A DNA stretch of 8,644 bases, taken from NCBI GenBank assembly GCA_946892075.1, contig CAMPNZ010000055.1:1-8644 (forward strand), written 5' to 3'. The position numbers and the translations under genes were made by a program. The DNA is from an uncultured Coriobacteriales bacterium. Its GTDB lineage: Bacteria > Actinomycetota > Coriobacteriia > Coriobacteriales > Eggerthellaceae. The number at the start of each line of letters is the position of its first letter. Within the stretch, counting starts at the first letter, position 1. Under the pieces are notes generated by a model that saw only the letters and a program-made list of their open reading frames with translations, did no database searches and was not told the DNA's origin. This document shows, in pieces, positions 1 through 7,209 of this stretch.

Positions 1-816
1 AACAATTAAATCGACAGCCGAGGTATTTGAGTCGTCAGCAAGCACCATGATGGAATCCTTCTTACCGCACAGCGCGGCACCCACCAGCGCATCTTCATAG
101 CCATAGCCCGTAGCAATAGCCATGTTGTTCGCTTTCATGCCGTGGTTAAGCGCCCACTGCGCAAACAACGCCGACGTATCGTAAGCGGTATCTCCCGCAA
201 TGCGCTGAATATCCTTTATGCCAACTTTGTTCAGTTGCTGAACAATTTCAGGCGAAAGAACGCTTTCTCCACCAATAAGCACCACACGCTTGAAATTCTT
301 TGAACGTATGCACGCAAGCGTCGAGCGATCGAGCGTTCCTGCACTATTGGTAAGGAACATAGGTGCGCGCTTGGCATACGCAAAACTTGATGCGGAAAGT
401 GCATCTTGATATCCCCAGCTGGTAGCAATAAAGCACACTTCGCTTGACGGAAGCTTGCGCGCCACCATATTAGCGGTGTCTTGCGCTTGTTGACCAGCAA
501 CGGTAACCGTAGAAATGCCAAGAGAGTGCAGCTGATCAAGCACGGCATTCGACATAACGGAGCGTCCGCCAACGAGATACGCACGCTTGGTGCCTAAACG
601 CAGCAGCTGATCAAGCGTTTCTTGCGGAAGCGCATCGCGGCCTGATAACAATACCGGCGCTTTCAGCGTACCGGCAAGCGCGCTTGCTGACAGCGCGTCC
701 CAATAGCCATCTTTGCTTGCAAGAACAACCGTGCGCGCCTTGTTGAACGACTGGTCGATTACTTTGGACATGGTGTCCATAGCCGTTTCGCCTGCAACAC
801 GTTGTGTTACCTGCTC
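1..816 (-). other. CWB2 (cell wall binding repeat 2) region: two full repeats and a truncated third (giant protein)
   Basis: Repeat 1 spans about 816-511, repeat 2 about 510-214, and repeat 3 about 213-1 (cut). Each has the family hallmarks: an opening V/I-AG-x-x-A-x-DT, a central DALSAS (repeats 1 and 2) or DALVGA (repeat 3), an AP-hydrophobic-L element (APVLLS, APMFLT), and the closing hydrophobic-GG-x-SV-x-S (YLVGGRSVMS, LIGGESVLS). The family (Pfam PF04122) normally occurs in sets of three forming a pseudo-trimer that binds anionic wall polymers, so I expect repeat 3 to finish shortly past the edge. The usual DRYxTA signature is replaced by TAMDTM, AQDTAN and TAYDTS. Confidence 0.92.
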
Positions 817-3800
817 AAACTGCTTTACAGGATGCGTTGGTTCAACAACGGGAGCAAACTGTTTCTCGATTAAAGGAGCAAGGTGCTGTTCGGTTTCAAC
901 TACTTGCTGCTGAAGTGGGTTCGATTCAAGCGATTTAAGCGCTGCCTGAACATCGGTGGGCGATGGAGTAGCATCTGGATTTTGTGCTTGAGCATCTTTG
1001 CCGGTTGTGGCATCGGTTGGAGTGCTGCCAGCGTTGCCAGTTGTGGCACCACCGCCACCGCCGCCATATGAGCCACCGCCGCTAAACGATCCGCCGCCGC
1101 CATATGAGCCGCCGCCGGTATCGGACGATCCACCAGTATCGCCTTCTGAGCTGCCCCCTTGCCCACCAGGTGTTGGCACAGGTGGCACAGGGGATGGCGG
1201 GAATGGCGCAGGAGGAGGTGTCGGCACCGAAGGATTGCTACCGCCTGGCACTGATGGGTTAGGCTCAGGCACAGCTTCATACCACGGCGTTCCTACACCA
1301 CGCGTTGTGCTACTTTGCGATAATAACGACCCCTGTCTCTCCATCACTTCTTTAACGGATTTTAGCACGTCTGCTAACTTATCTGCCTTTTCTTTAATTT
1401 CTCCCTCTGTTTTGCCAGAATTAGCATCACAAAAAGATTGAAGCTCCTTATACCACTTATCTAACTGTTCTTTGAGTTCTTTACTTACGAGCGGACTCTG
1501 GGTGTCAGGATCTTTCCCATGCTGGTAGGAAGGATATGTTTTAAGCGCATCAGCTGTTGCAAGTAATAATTCGCCATAAGCACGCATTGCATTTACTGGG
1601 GACAAAGCTGCATCTAACTCTTTTTTCCTTGCTTCTGTCATTGCTTCAGCGGTAACTGGAACTTTATTCATCTTAATAAACGCGCGCTGATTTACGAGAA
1701 GCTTACGATGATAGATCCAATACTCGTCAACTTTTGTAGTAAGCGTATCACCACACACATACAACAGCGCTTCTTCATGACGATACCCCCAGCCCTCGGC
1801 ATAATAGTCCATATAAATAGGAATAATGGTATCGCGATTAGGCGCTATAGCATCGGCGGGTAACTCTAAAGAAGCACTTGATGGATAGGTATATCCTTTC
1901 GCACCTGCTGAAAAATTATAGTTAGGGCTGTTCTTGAGGTCGACTGGGCTTAAACGCATTGGCCTCCAAGCACCATCACCTTGTGAGACTTTATATACCA
2001 GATTGGTTATACCACCACCGAATTCACCTGGAACGTCAGGCGCCGAGTTCAGCGATGGAACAAGGCTAAGTGTCAGGCGCATCTTATTGTTCGCTTTTTC
2101 AAGTATACCACGCCAATAGATACAAGGATTCGCAGCCGATAAGGCATTTTTAGCCTTATGTTTCACAAACAGCGAAACGGTATACTCTTGCTTATCTTGC
2201 GGAGTTTGTGGATGGACATCTGGACCAGGGGCAGGCGGATTTTCAGTTCCGCCACCCGGTTGCGTTCCCGATCCGCCCGGTTGCGTTCCCGATCCGCCCG
2301 GTTGCGTTCCCGATCCGCCAGGGCCTGGAGGCGTATCAGGGCCTGGCTTTGGCAGAAGCGACAATCCATTTCTATAGCGTTGAATCGCAGCTTGTAACAC
2401 ACTAACCTGATATCTCACATCTTTTTTGCCGGTCGTCGGTTGAATATTCGTAATAAAATTATTCGCGGCATCAATAGCACCCTGAAGCTTTTCATTATTG
2501 TTCTTCTCAAGAGGATTGTCTTTAATTAGATCAGTTGCATCCTGAATAAGCTTATTTAGTTTTGAGAAATCTAAGGGTTCGTCTTTTGATGCTTCTAAAG
2601 CCTTAATTACTTCGGTAAGTTTTTTTGCAGCATTGTCAATTTCTTCTTGTGACGTAGGCAGCGTTTTTTTCCATTTATTAAATTGTTCAGTTGCGGTGTT
2701 AAAGCACTGAATGAAGTTATTCCATTCCGCGTCAGGCTTTCGTCCTTGTTCAAGTATTTGGGCATTACTTAATGCTTCTTGCAAAGGCAAAAGTGATATA
2801 ATTTTTGCCTCTTTAACTACCTTTTCAAACTCGCTCTTTAACTCTGCATATTTCGCTGCTATCTCTTCTTTAGTATGAGTAGAGTCAGCAAGAATGTACT
2901 TCGTATATTCATCGATTTTTTCTTGCAGTTGACGTTTCTGTTCAACAGAAATCTTCTTAGCACCTTGTTCAAAAAGTAAATTTTGAGTTGTTTTCAATAT
3001 GAAAGCTAATTTGCTGGCTTCCTCTTTCCATTCTTTTGATTTTTCGACAGGCTTCTTAGCATTACCAAAGCGCAAGATTAACGGTTGTTCTTGTACGCTG
3101 TTCACATCGCTTGGGTTATTCAATAAATCTTTTGCTTTTTCTAACGCTTTCTCACTAGCTGTGTTCGGCGCAACCCCATAAATCTGTTTGTTATACTCCT
3201 TGCGAAGCTTCTTAACGTCAGTTGTTGCATGTGCTGGTTGATAAGGCGTTATACTCTGTGAGTCAAATATAATTTGAGCAACATCGGACATTTCCTCATT
3301 ATGTGATTCTTGCTGTGCTTGATCGCGAGTGTCTTTAATACGCGTAGTATATGAAACCTTCAAATAAAGGGGATTATCTTGCAAAGCAATTTGTTCAGAC
3401 AACGGAATAGAAATACGTTTCGGGCATTTAATGCCTTTCATATCTGGAAGAATGTTCTCGTCCGATTCTAAAACTGTTACCGGATTCCATGTTTTCCCAT
3501 CCACACTATATTCAACTTGAGTAGCAATTGCATAAGGTTGATTATCCTTGTTACGCACAGATTGTAACGTTAATACTCCCGTATACCCCTGCGCAGTACG
3601 CTCAATTTTAGAAGTTGACCATACTGCACTATCAAGAAATGCATGATCGCTTTTCCTATCAGGTACAACATATGTTGCAACCGCATAGTTGCTTTGAACA
3701 TTCATAGTTGGTGCAGGCGTTTGTTTAGTCGAACCGTTAAACTTAGCTATTTGCTTAGTAAGCAAATCTCGTACGTCATTAATTTTTTCTTGCGTATCAA

Positions 3801-6800
3801 CGCGCTTAAGCGCATCAGTTACTTCGTTGATGGTTGATTGCAATACAGCCCATGCACCAGCAGGATGATCTCCCTTAGGAAGCGCCGATGCTGTTTTAAC
3901 AAGCTCCTGAACTTCTTTTGTATTAAGTTTTGGAATATCAGTGGCGTTAATTGAGTTACTAAAAGCATCCATTGCGCTTTGTAGCGCCTTTGTAACCTGA
4001 TCTTGTTTTGGCTTAGAATCTACCGTTGGAACAGCATTCATAGCTTGTGTAATAGCAGCATACATAAGCTGTGTATTTTCCGGGAATTTATTATTTTCCT
4101 TTTCCTTTAACAGTGCTTGTGCTTTTTTAATAAGTTGTTGAACTGCTTCTTGATATTGATTGCTTGCTTGTGTAGTTACGACAGCTTTTTGGTCAATATG
4201 TTCAAGCTCATTTTTTGCTTTTTCAAAAGCGGTAGCATCCCACCAAATTGCAGCTTTAAAGTTACGTTGGATTTCGTCAATATAATCATATGCTGCTTTT
4301 TGCTCTTGTTCTGATTTTTGTAGTGCCGCAACGCGCGCTTTAGCAGCATTAATCTGCTTAAAGAGCTCATTATAAGGACGTAATAATTGATTGCACGTTT
4401 TCAGCATGTCTTCTGCGGTATCAATATGATTCATACGCTGCTCATCAGTCAATGTAGAATCTGCTTCCAGCGTCGTACATACCGTTGTCACTTTTTTAGC
4501 AACGTTTAATGAACGCGAAATAAGCACATCAGGAATAAGCGACTCTAATTCTGGAGCTATCTTGAACCTGTTATGCTCAACGTCAGGAAGAATGAGTATG
4601 CTTAACACATTGTCATCCCCTCGTTTTGTGTACTCATTCTTTAATGCTTCAAGTCGTGCTTTTACTGCTTGTTTTTCTTGCTGTACTTTCGCAACTTCAA
4701 CAAATGACAATGTTGAAGCCATCTCCCAATCTTTTCGACCGTTAATATCGTAATTTATATTAAGAGCTATACTATGATTATCTCTTTTTAATGATACGTT
4801 TTTTAAAACTAAGGCTTTTTTTCTTTTTAATTGCCCTTGTTCTGTAACTTCTTTATCAATAATTTTTGTATAATTATAATAATTAGTAGGAGCGTAGTTT
4901 GGCGGTATTGATGAAGGCACCGGGTCTTTAGTTGGATATCCAAGCTGTATTCCTGGAAAGAGATCAGGTGTTGCTCCATCTTCATGAACTTCAGGCATGG
5001 TACTATAAATTTTAAATACCTTTTCTGCTTCATCTGTTAAAAACACATAGATTGTATTGGTGCTCTTGTCGTACTTTCCTCGTTTCTCATAAAAGTTGGG
5101 GTGCTTAAGCGGTTTGCCATTACCCATAATAGTAATATCGATGTCCTGTTCTCCAGCTTTTTCTTGTGGAGTGTGATCGCTTGGGGAATCAGAATCTTCT
5201 GGCACATCAACTTTAAAAGGCTTTGGATTTCCTTGCTTGTCCTTTAGTGCTGCTAGCGTACTAAGCAAGTACGAAGTATAGTCAGATGTTGCGTCGATGG
5301 GTGGGCGGCGTTTAACGGCAACAAGCCACTTGTTAGCATAGTCAAGCGCAATTTTGAAGTTAGAGTATGACTTGATTTCATAATCACTTTCGCTAAACGT
5401 ATGCTTATTGAGCTGTGCTACGATGTTTTCCAAGCGAGATGTATTGTATTCCAGAATTGAACCCGTTGTAGCGTCATCCAAAAATTTAATGTCTTTAATA
5501 AGTTTTGGAATGTCTAAGCTAAACTCAGTAGTTTCCTTGTCGAATTCAGCTAACTTTTTCTTATAGTTTTCAATGCTCGCTTTGGTGTATTTTTTCTCGT
5601 TAATGATTGATTTTTCATCGAGCATTTGATAATGCGATCTTATAGTATCTGCAAAGTGATTCATAATGGCAGCAGCAATTTCGGTTTTATAAATCGGAAC
5701 CGCTGACGCAAGCGCTTTCGTATATGACGGTTTTGGTTGGTTTAAATTCTCATTAATTTCATTGATAGCTTTGTTAATTTCAGCAATGCGCTTTTTATGT
5801 TCTGGATTGTTGTTATTCAGGAATTTCTTGATTGCTTCACCACGAGCAACCCAATATGACAAGCGCGTTTTTGTTTCGGGATCGTATGTGCTTGAAATAT
5901 AGTTATGGCCATCCGGGTCGTTATTAGGCGCTTTATTGACAGCATCATAATCAATGTCTATGCCAACAGGACCAACTTCACGTTCCTTTCCCTGTGCGTC
6001 AGTGTACTTAATTTTACACATAAGCTGCGTAGCCGAAAACTCGCCTGGAATTTGTACCGTAAAAATGTTGTTTCCAACATCCTGGATACCATCAGCACTC
6101 GTAGAGTTGCCAACATGTCCAAGATCTGTATTAAAACGCTTATTCAGAAAAGGTTCCATGTATACCAACGAGACATTGCGAACTTTCGTTGAGTCCGTAA
6201 GAAAGTCGAGATCTATCTTATTTCCCCATTTTACTAATTCAGCGCGCGCAAAAAGCTCTTTTACTTGTGTGTTTTCTTTTCCTGTAGGAACATAAATATT
6301 AGAGCCATACGCGGCTTGTTTCATCTCTTGAAATTTCACATTGTACGTGTTCTTGGCTTTGCTCAAAAGCACATACTCGCCATCATCTTGAAGCGACGTT
6401 TTTTCTTTAACGCCATACGTAAGCAAAATGCCTTTTAACGTATTGTAGTAGGATTGAGCTTCGATTTCTGTTACACGAGGAGCTTTTTCTATTGCGCGAG
6501 CCGCTTCACTTAAAATTTGATAAAAAACTGCCTCTTCTATTAAGCCGTCAGGAATACGCATTGCGTCATTTAAGTACGGCTTGTCAGTGCCATCTATATA
6601 TTTTAATTTTTCTTTAGGCACTGCAACGTCATAGACGGTCTCGTCGGCAGTTTTAATGTAGCCTGTGCTCATAAGATACGGAATAATTGTTTCGTTTTTA
6701 AATAATTGATCAGCAATTTCGTTGATTTTGCGAATTGTTTCTGGCGATGCAGCATCGTCTGGACGCCCTGGAGCAGTTTCAGACGCTGCAGCTCTATCAC

Positions 6801-7047
6801 CCGAGCGGTTTTGATTCGCACTCGCTTGCTGCGTTTGGACGCTCGCTTTCGCACTATCAACGGCCGCAAAAGCGGGAGATGCCATCGACAACACTAAGGT
6901 AGCAGACAGTACTGCCGATGTTGCAACATGGCGCTTAAGGCGCTTTTGTGCATGAGCGCGCCCCCAACGTGTTTTGCTTTTTGCCGATAACGAACGGTCA
7001 CCAAAGTTCTCAAGCGAATTGATATGCTCGAAATAATCGTTTGTCAT
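1..7047 (-). CDS. Giant multidomain secreted surface protein with C-terminal CWB2 cell-wall-binding repeats (3' end beyond window)
   Basis: The frame is open for 2349 codons from ATG at 7047-7045 to base 1 with no stop, so the C-terminus is missing. The start is secure: an in-frame TAG lies six codons upstream (7065-7063), and a weak AGG (7059-7057) sits 9 nt before the ATG. Order seen: signal peptide 1-61/62; helical region to about 246; beta module 1 (247-370); long helical spacer; beta module 2 (635-776); helical/coiled-coil spacer with FIVAR-like bundles (777-1118); beta module 3 (1119-1263); coiled-coil spacer and FIVAR-like bundle (to 1562); Pro/Gly linker with three GGSGTQP copies; beta module 4 (1620-1768); helical segment (1769-1923); Pro then Gly/Ser linker (1924-2031); CWB2 repeats from 2078. 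CWB2 modules are known to attach surface proteins non-covalently to wall polymers. I infer a wall-anchored stalk presenting beta domains as adhesin or NEAT-like ligand binder. The specific ligand is unknown. Confidence 0.93.
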   Translation of the reverse strand, partial: MTNDYFEHINSLENFGDRSLSAKSKTRWGRAHAQKRLKRHVATSAVLSATLVLSMASPAFAAVDSAKASVQTQQASANQNRSGDRAAASETAPGRPDDAASPETIRKINEIADQLFKNETIIPYLMSTGYIKTADETVYDVAVPKEKLKYIDGTDKPYLNDAMRIPDGLIEEAVFYQILSEAARAIEKAPRVTEIEAQSYYNTLKGILLTYGVKEKTSLQDDGEYVLLSKAKNTYNVKFQEMKQAAYGSNIYVPTGKENTQVKELFARAELVKWGNKIDLDFLTDSTKVRNVSLVYMEPFLNKRFNTDLGHVGNSTSADGIQDVGNNIFTVQIPGEFSATQLMCKIKYTDAQGKEREVGPVGIDIDYDAVNKAPNNDPDGHNYISSTYDPETKTRLSYWVARGEAIKKFLNNNNPEHKKRIAEINKAINEINENLNQPKPSYTKALASAVPIYKTEIAAAIMNHFADTIRSHYQMLDEKSIINEKKYTKASIENYKKKLAEFDKETTEFSLDIPKLIKDIKFLDDATTGSILEYNTSRLENIVAQLNKHTFSESDYEIKSYSNFKIALDYANKWLVAVKRRPPIDATSDYTSYLLSTLAALKDKQGNPKPFKVDVPEDSDSPSDHTPQEKAGEQDIDITIMGNGKPLKHPNFYEKRGKYDKSTNTIYVFLTDEAEKVFKIYSTMPEVHEDGATPDLFPGIQLGYPTKDPVPSSIPPNYAPTNYYNYTKIIDKEVTEQGQLKRKKALVLKNVSLKRDNHSIALNINYDINGRKDWEMASTLSFVEVAKVQQEKQAVKARLEALKNEYTKRGDDNVLSILILPDVEHNRFKIAPELESLIPDVLISRSLNVAKKVTTVCTTLEADSTLTDEQRMNHIDTAEDMLKTCNQLLRPYNELFKQINAAKARVAALQKSEQEQKAAYDYIDEIQRNFKAAIWWDATAFEKAKNELEHIDQKAVVTTQASNQYQEAVQQLIKKAQALLKEKENNKFPENTQLMYAAITQAMNAVPTVDSKPKQDQVTKALQSAMDAFSNSINATDIPKLNTKEVQELVKTASALPKGDHPAGAWAVLQSTINEVTDALKRVDTQEKINDVRDLLTKQIAKFNGSTKQTPAPTMNVQSNYAVATYVVPDRKSDHAFLDSAVWSTSKIERTAQGYTGVLTLQSVRNKDNQPYAIATQVEYSVDGKTWNPVTVLESDENILPDMKGIKCPKRISIPLSEQIALQDNPLYLKVSYTTRIKDTRDQAQQESHNEEMSDVAQIIFDSQSITPYQPAHATTDVKKLRKEYNKQIYGVAPNTASEKALEKAKDLLNNPSDVNSVQEQPLILRFGNAKKPVEKSKEWKEEASKLAFILKTTQNLLFEQGAKKISVEQKRQLQEKIDEYTKYILADSTHTKEEIAAKYAELKSEFEKVVKEAKIISLLPLQEALSNAQILEQGRKPDAEWNNFIQCFNTATEQFNKWKKTLPTSQEEIDNAAKKLTEVIKALEASKDEPLDFSKLNKLIQDATDLIKDNPLEKNNNEKLQGAIDAANNFITNIQPTTGKKDVRYQVSVLQAAIQRYRNGLSLLPKPGPDTPPGPGGSGTQPGGSGTQPGGSGTQPGGGTENPPAPGPDVHPQTPQDKQEYTVSLFVKHKAKNALSAANPCIYWRGILEKANNKMRLTLSLVPSLNSAPDVPGEFGGGITNLVYKVSQGDGAWRPMRLSPVDLKNSPNYNFSAGAKGYTYPSSASLELPADAIAPNRDTIIPIYMDYYAEGWGYRHEEALLYVCGDTLTTKVDEYWIYHRKLLVNQRAFIKMNKVPVTAEAMTEARKKELDAALSPVNAMRAYGELLLATADALKTYPSYQHGKDPDTQSPLVSKELKEQLDKWYKELQSFCDANSGKTEGEIKEKADKLADVLKSVKEVMERQGSLLSQSSTTRGVGTPWYEAVPEPNPSVPGGSNPSVPTPPPAPFPPSPVPPVPTPGGQGGSSEGDTGGSSDTGGGSYGGGGSFSGGGSYGGGGGGATTGNAGSTPTDATTGKDAQAQNPDATPSPTDVQAALKSLESNPLQQQVVETEQHLAPLIEKQFAPVVEPTHPVKQFEQVTQRVAGETAMDTMSKVIDQSFNKARTVVLASKDGYWDALSASALAGTLKAPVLLSGRDALPQETLDQLLRLGTKRAYLVGGRSVMSNAVLDQLHSLGISTVTVAGQQAQDTANMVARKLPSSEVCFIATSWGYQDALSASSFAYAKRAPMFLTNSAGTLDRSTLACIRSKNFKRVVLIGGESVLSPEIVQQLNKVGIKDIQRIAGDTAYDTSALFAQWALNHGMKANNMAIATGYGYEDALVGAALCGKKDSIMVLADDSNTSAVDLIV
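957..1278 (-). other. Pro-rich then Gly/Ser-rich linker between stalk and wall anchor (giant protein)
   Basis: Residues about 1924-2031 start Pro-rich (PTPPPAPFPPSPVPPVPTPG), become Gly/Ser-rich with GGGSYGGGG twice around a GSFSG element, and end in a T/D/A-rich tail. The repeated peptide is mirrored in DNA: the same 17-base stretch around CCATATGAGCC occurs at 1061-1077 and 1095-1111 with minor differences at the flanks. Such linkers typically span the peptidoglycan. The DNA is G+C-rich (37 of 60 in the 1201-1260 row), unlike the stalk. Confidence 0.85.
1744..2190 (-). other. Beta-rich module 4 of the giant protein, NEAT-like, homologous to module 3
   Basis: Residues about 1620-1768. Strand segments are EYTVSLFVKHKAKN, a SAANPCIYWRGILEK element like the S-M-A-N stretch of NEAT-like domains, NNKMRLTLSLVP, NLVYKVSQGDGAWRPMRL, AKGYTYPSSASLELP and DTIIPIYMDYYAEGWGYRHE, then EALLYVCG. 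Several Tyr residues cluster in the last strand pair, where NEAT proteins carry their heme Tyr, but the spacing is not the classic YxxxY. The module follows the Pro/Gly linker and precedes the last helical segment. Confidence 0.5.
2255..2317 (-). repeat. Three perfect tandem copies of a 21-bp unit encoding GGSGTQP
   Basis: The units lie at 2255-2275, 2276-2296 and 2297-2317 and are identical base for base. Translated they give three heptapeptides GGSGTQP in a Pro/Gly linker (about residues 1566-1618) bounded by PGPDTPPGPG and ENPPAPGPD. Because 21 is a multiple of three, gain or loss of a copy by slippage keeps the frame and changes only linker length. Confidence 0.95.
2362..2571 (-). other. 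FIVAR-like helical bundle preceding the Pro/Gly linker (giant protein)
   Basis: Residues about 1493-1562 begin DFSKLNKLIQDATDLIKD, continue NNEKLQGAIDAANNFI, and end VSVLQAAIQRYRNGL. This is the usual FIVAR layout: L-x-x-L-I-x-x-A in helix 1, L-x-x-A-I-x-x-A in helix 2 and a third helix. It is the clearest such unit in the protein and ends at the Pro/Gly linker. Confidence 0.5.
3259..3693 (-). other. Beta-rich module 3 of the giant protein, NEAT-like
   Basis: Residues about 1119-1263. Strand segments are YAVATYVVPDRK, an acidic/aromatic stretch FLDSAVWSTSKIE, QGYTGVLTLQSV, TQVEYSVDGKTWNPVTV, KGIKCPKRISIPLSEQ, and NPLYLKVSYTTR, closing with AQIIFDSQSI. The order and spacing resemble NEAT or NEAT-like beta sandwiches, and the module aligns with module 4. 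The canonical heme-ligand YxxxY is not evident, so heme binding cannot be claimed. Confidence 0.5.
3733..4095 (-). other. Helical-bundle spacer with FIVAR-like repeats (giant protein)
   Basis: Residues about 985-1105 read as two consecutive three-helix-bundle-like units. Landmarks are TQLMYAAITQAMNAVP with LQSAMDAFSNSIN, then VQELVKTASALP with WAVLQSTINEVTDALKRV. The L/I/A heptad-like spacing and the pattern of a short helix, a Pro/Gly turn and a long helix ending in an amide-rich tail are typical of FIVAR-type spacer modules in Gram-positive adhesins. They sit directly before beta module 3 and probably act as a rigid stalk. Confidence 0.4.
4720..5145 (-). other. Beta-rich module 2 of the giant protein, possibly a divergent NEAT-like domain
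   Basis: Residues about 635-776, roughly 142 aa, the same size as modules 3 and 4. Candidate matching elements are KYDKSTNTIYVFLTDE, then PGIQLGYP, then KKALVLKNVSLKRDNHSIAL followed by NINYD. A Pro/Tyr/Asn-rich insertion (around NYAPTNYYNYTK) sits between them. The DNA here is extremely AT-rich (the 4801-4860 row is 15 of 60 G+C by count). Homology to the other modules is suggested by length and strand order only. Confidence 0.35.
5938..6309 (-). other. Beta-rich module 1 of the giant protein, possibly a divergent NEAT-like domain
   Basis: Residues about 247-370 are strand-rich. A segment of KELFARAELVKWGNKIDLDF type is followed by NVSLVYMEP, then by NNIFTVQIPGEFSATQLMCK and IKYTD. The order (a strand pair, a short V-Y strand, an amphipathic strand ending in a P-containing turn, and a final alternating strand) matches modules 3 and 4 loosely. 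I see the pattern, not clear residue identity. A generic Ig-like fold is the main alternative. Confidence 0.4.
6862..7047 (-). other. Sec signal peptide with an unusually long n-region
   Basis: The first 40 residues are polar and become basic near the end (RWGRAHAQKRLKRH). A hydrophobic core follows (about 41-57, VATSAVLSATLVLSMAS), then PAFA-A, giving a likely signal peptidase I cut after residue 61 or 62. The n-region is far longer than the usual few residues, as is common in very large Gram-positive surface proteins. Internal Met55 lies inside the hydrophobic core and would destroy the signal, which supports the annotated start. Confidence 0.85.
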
Positions 7048-7092
7048 AATGCTATACCTACCCTAACCTCACGTAATAACATTAACTAGCCT

Positions 7093-7119
7093 TGTACCCT
7101 ATCAAATTTGTTAGGTACA
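7093..7119. promoter_or_regulatory. Near-symmetric dyad upstream of the giant gene (operator or 5'-UTR hairpin)
   Basis: The arms TGTACC (7093-7098) and GGTACA (7114-7119) are perfect complements. After a single bulged C they extend inward by TA/TA to a central CAAATTTG palindrome (7103-7110). It lies 46 to 72 nt before the ATG of the giant gene, a normal place for a repressor site or a leader hairpin. The dyad is directly visible; the function is inference. Confidence 0.45.
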
Positions 7120-7209
7120 TGCAACACGCAAAGTTTACTTTTCTTAACAGTTTATTATGTTGCTAAAAAAATGAATATATAAACATCTTATACATACGGA
7201 AAAATTGTT

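Noticed and set aside
231..584. Minus-strand frame of 117 codons
   Set aside because: It is out of frame with, and wholly inside, the CWB2 region, which has clear family motifs in the other frame.
900..1280. Minus-strand His/Ala-rich frame of 126 codons
   Set aside because: Alternate frame of the low-complexity linker; no ribosome site or family pattern.
998..1441. Plus-strand Pro-rich frame of 147 codons
   Set aside because: It is the complement of the Gly/Ser and Pro linker of the giant gene; low-complexity G+C-rich DNA keeps the opposite frame open.
2158..2405. Arg-rich repeated peptides on both strands (for example LRSRSAR and ADRERNR)
   Set aside because: They arise from reading the three 21-bp repeats in wrong frames; the giant-gene frame explains the DNA as GGSGTQP repeats.
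5905..6295. Two overlapping plus-strand frames of 95 and 113 codons
   Set aside because: They lie opposite beta module 1, overlap each other in different frames, and have no recognisable domain or start context.
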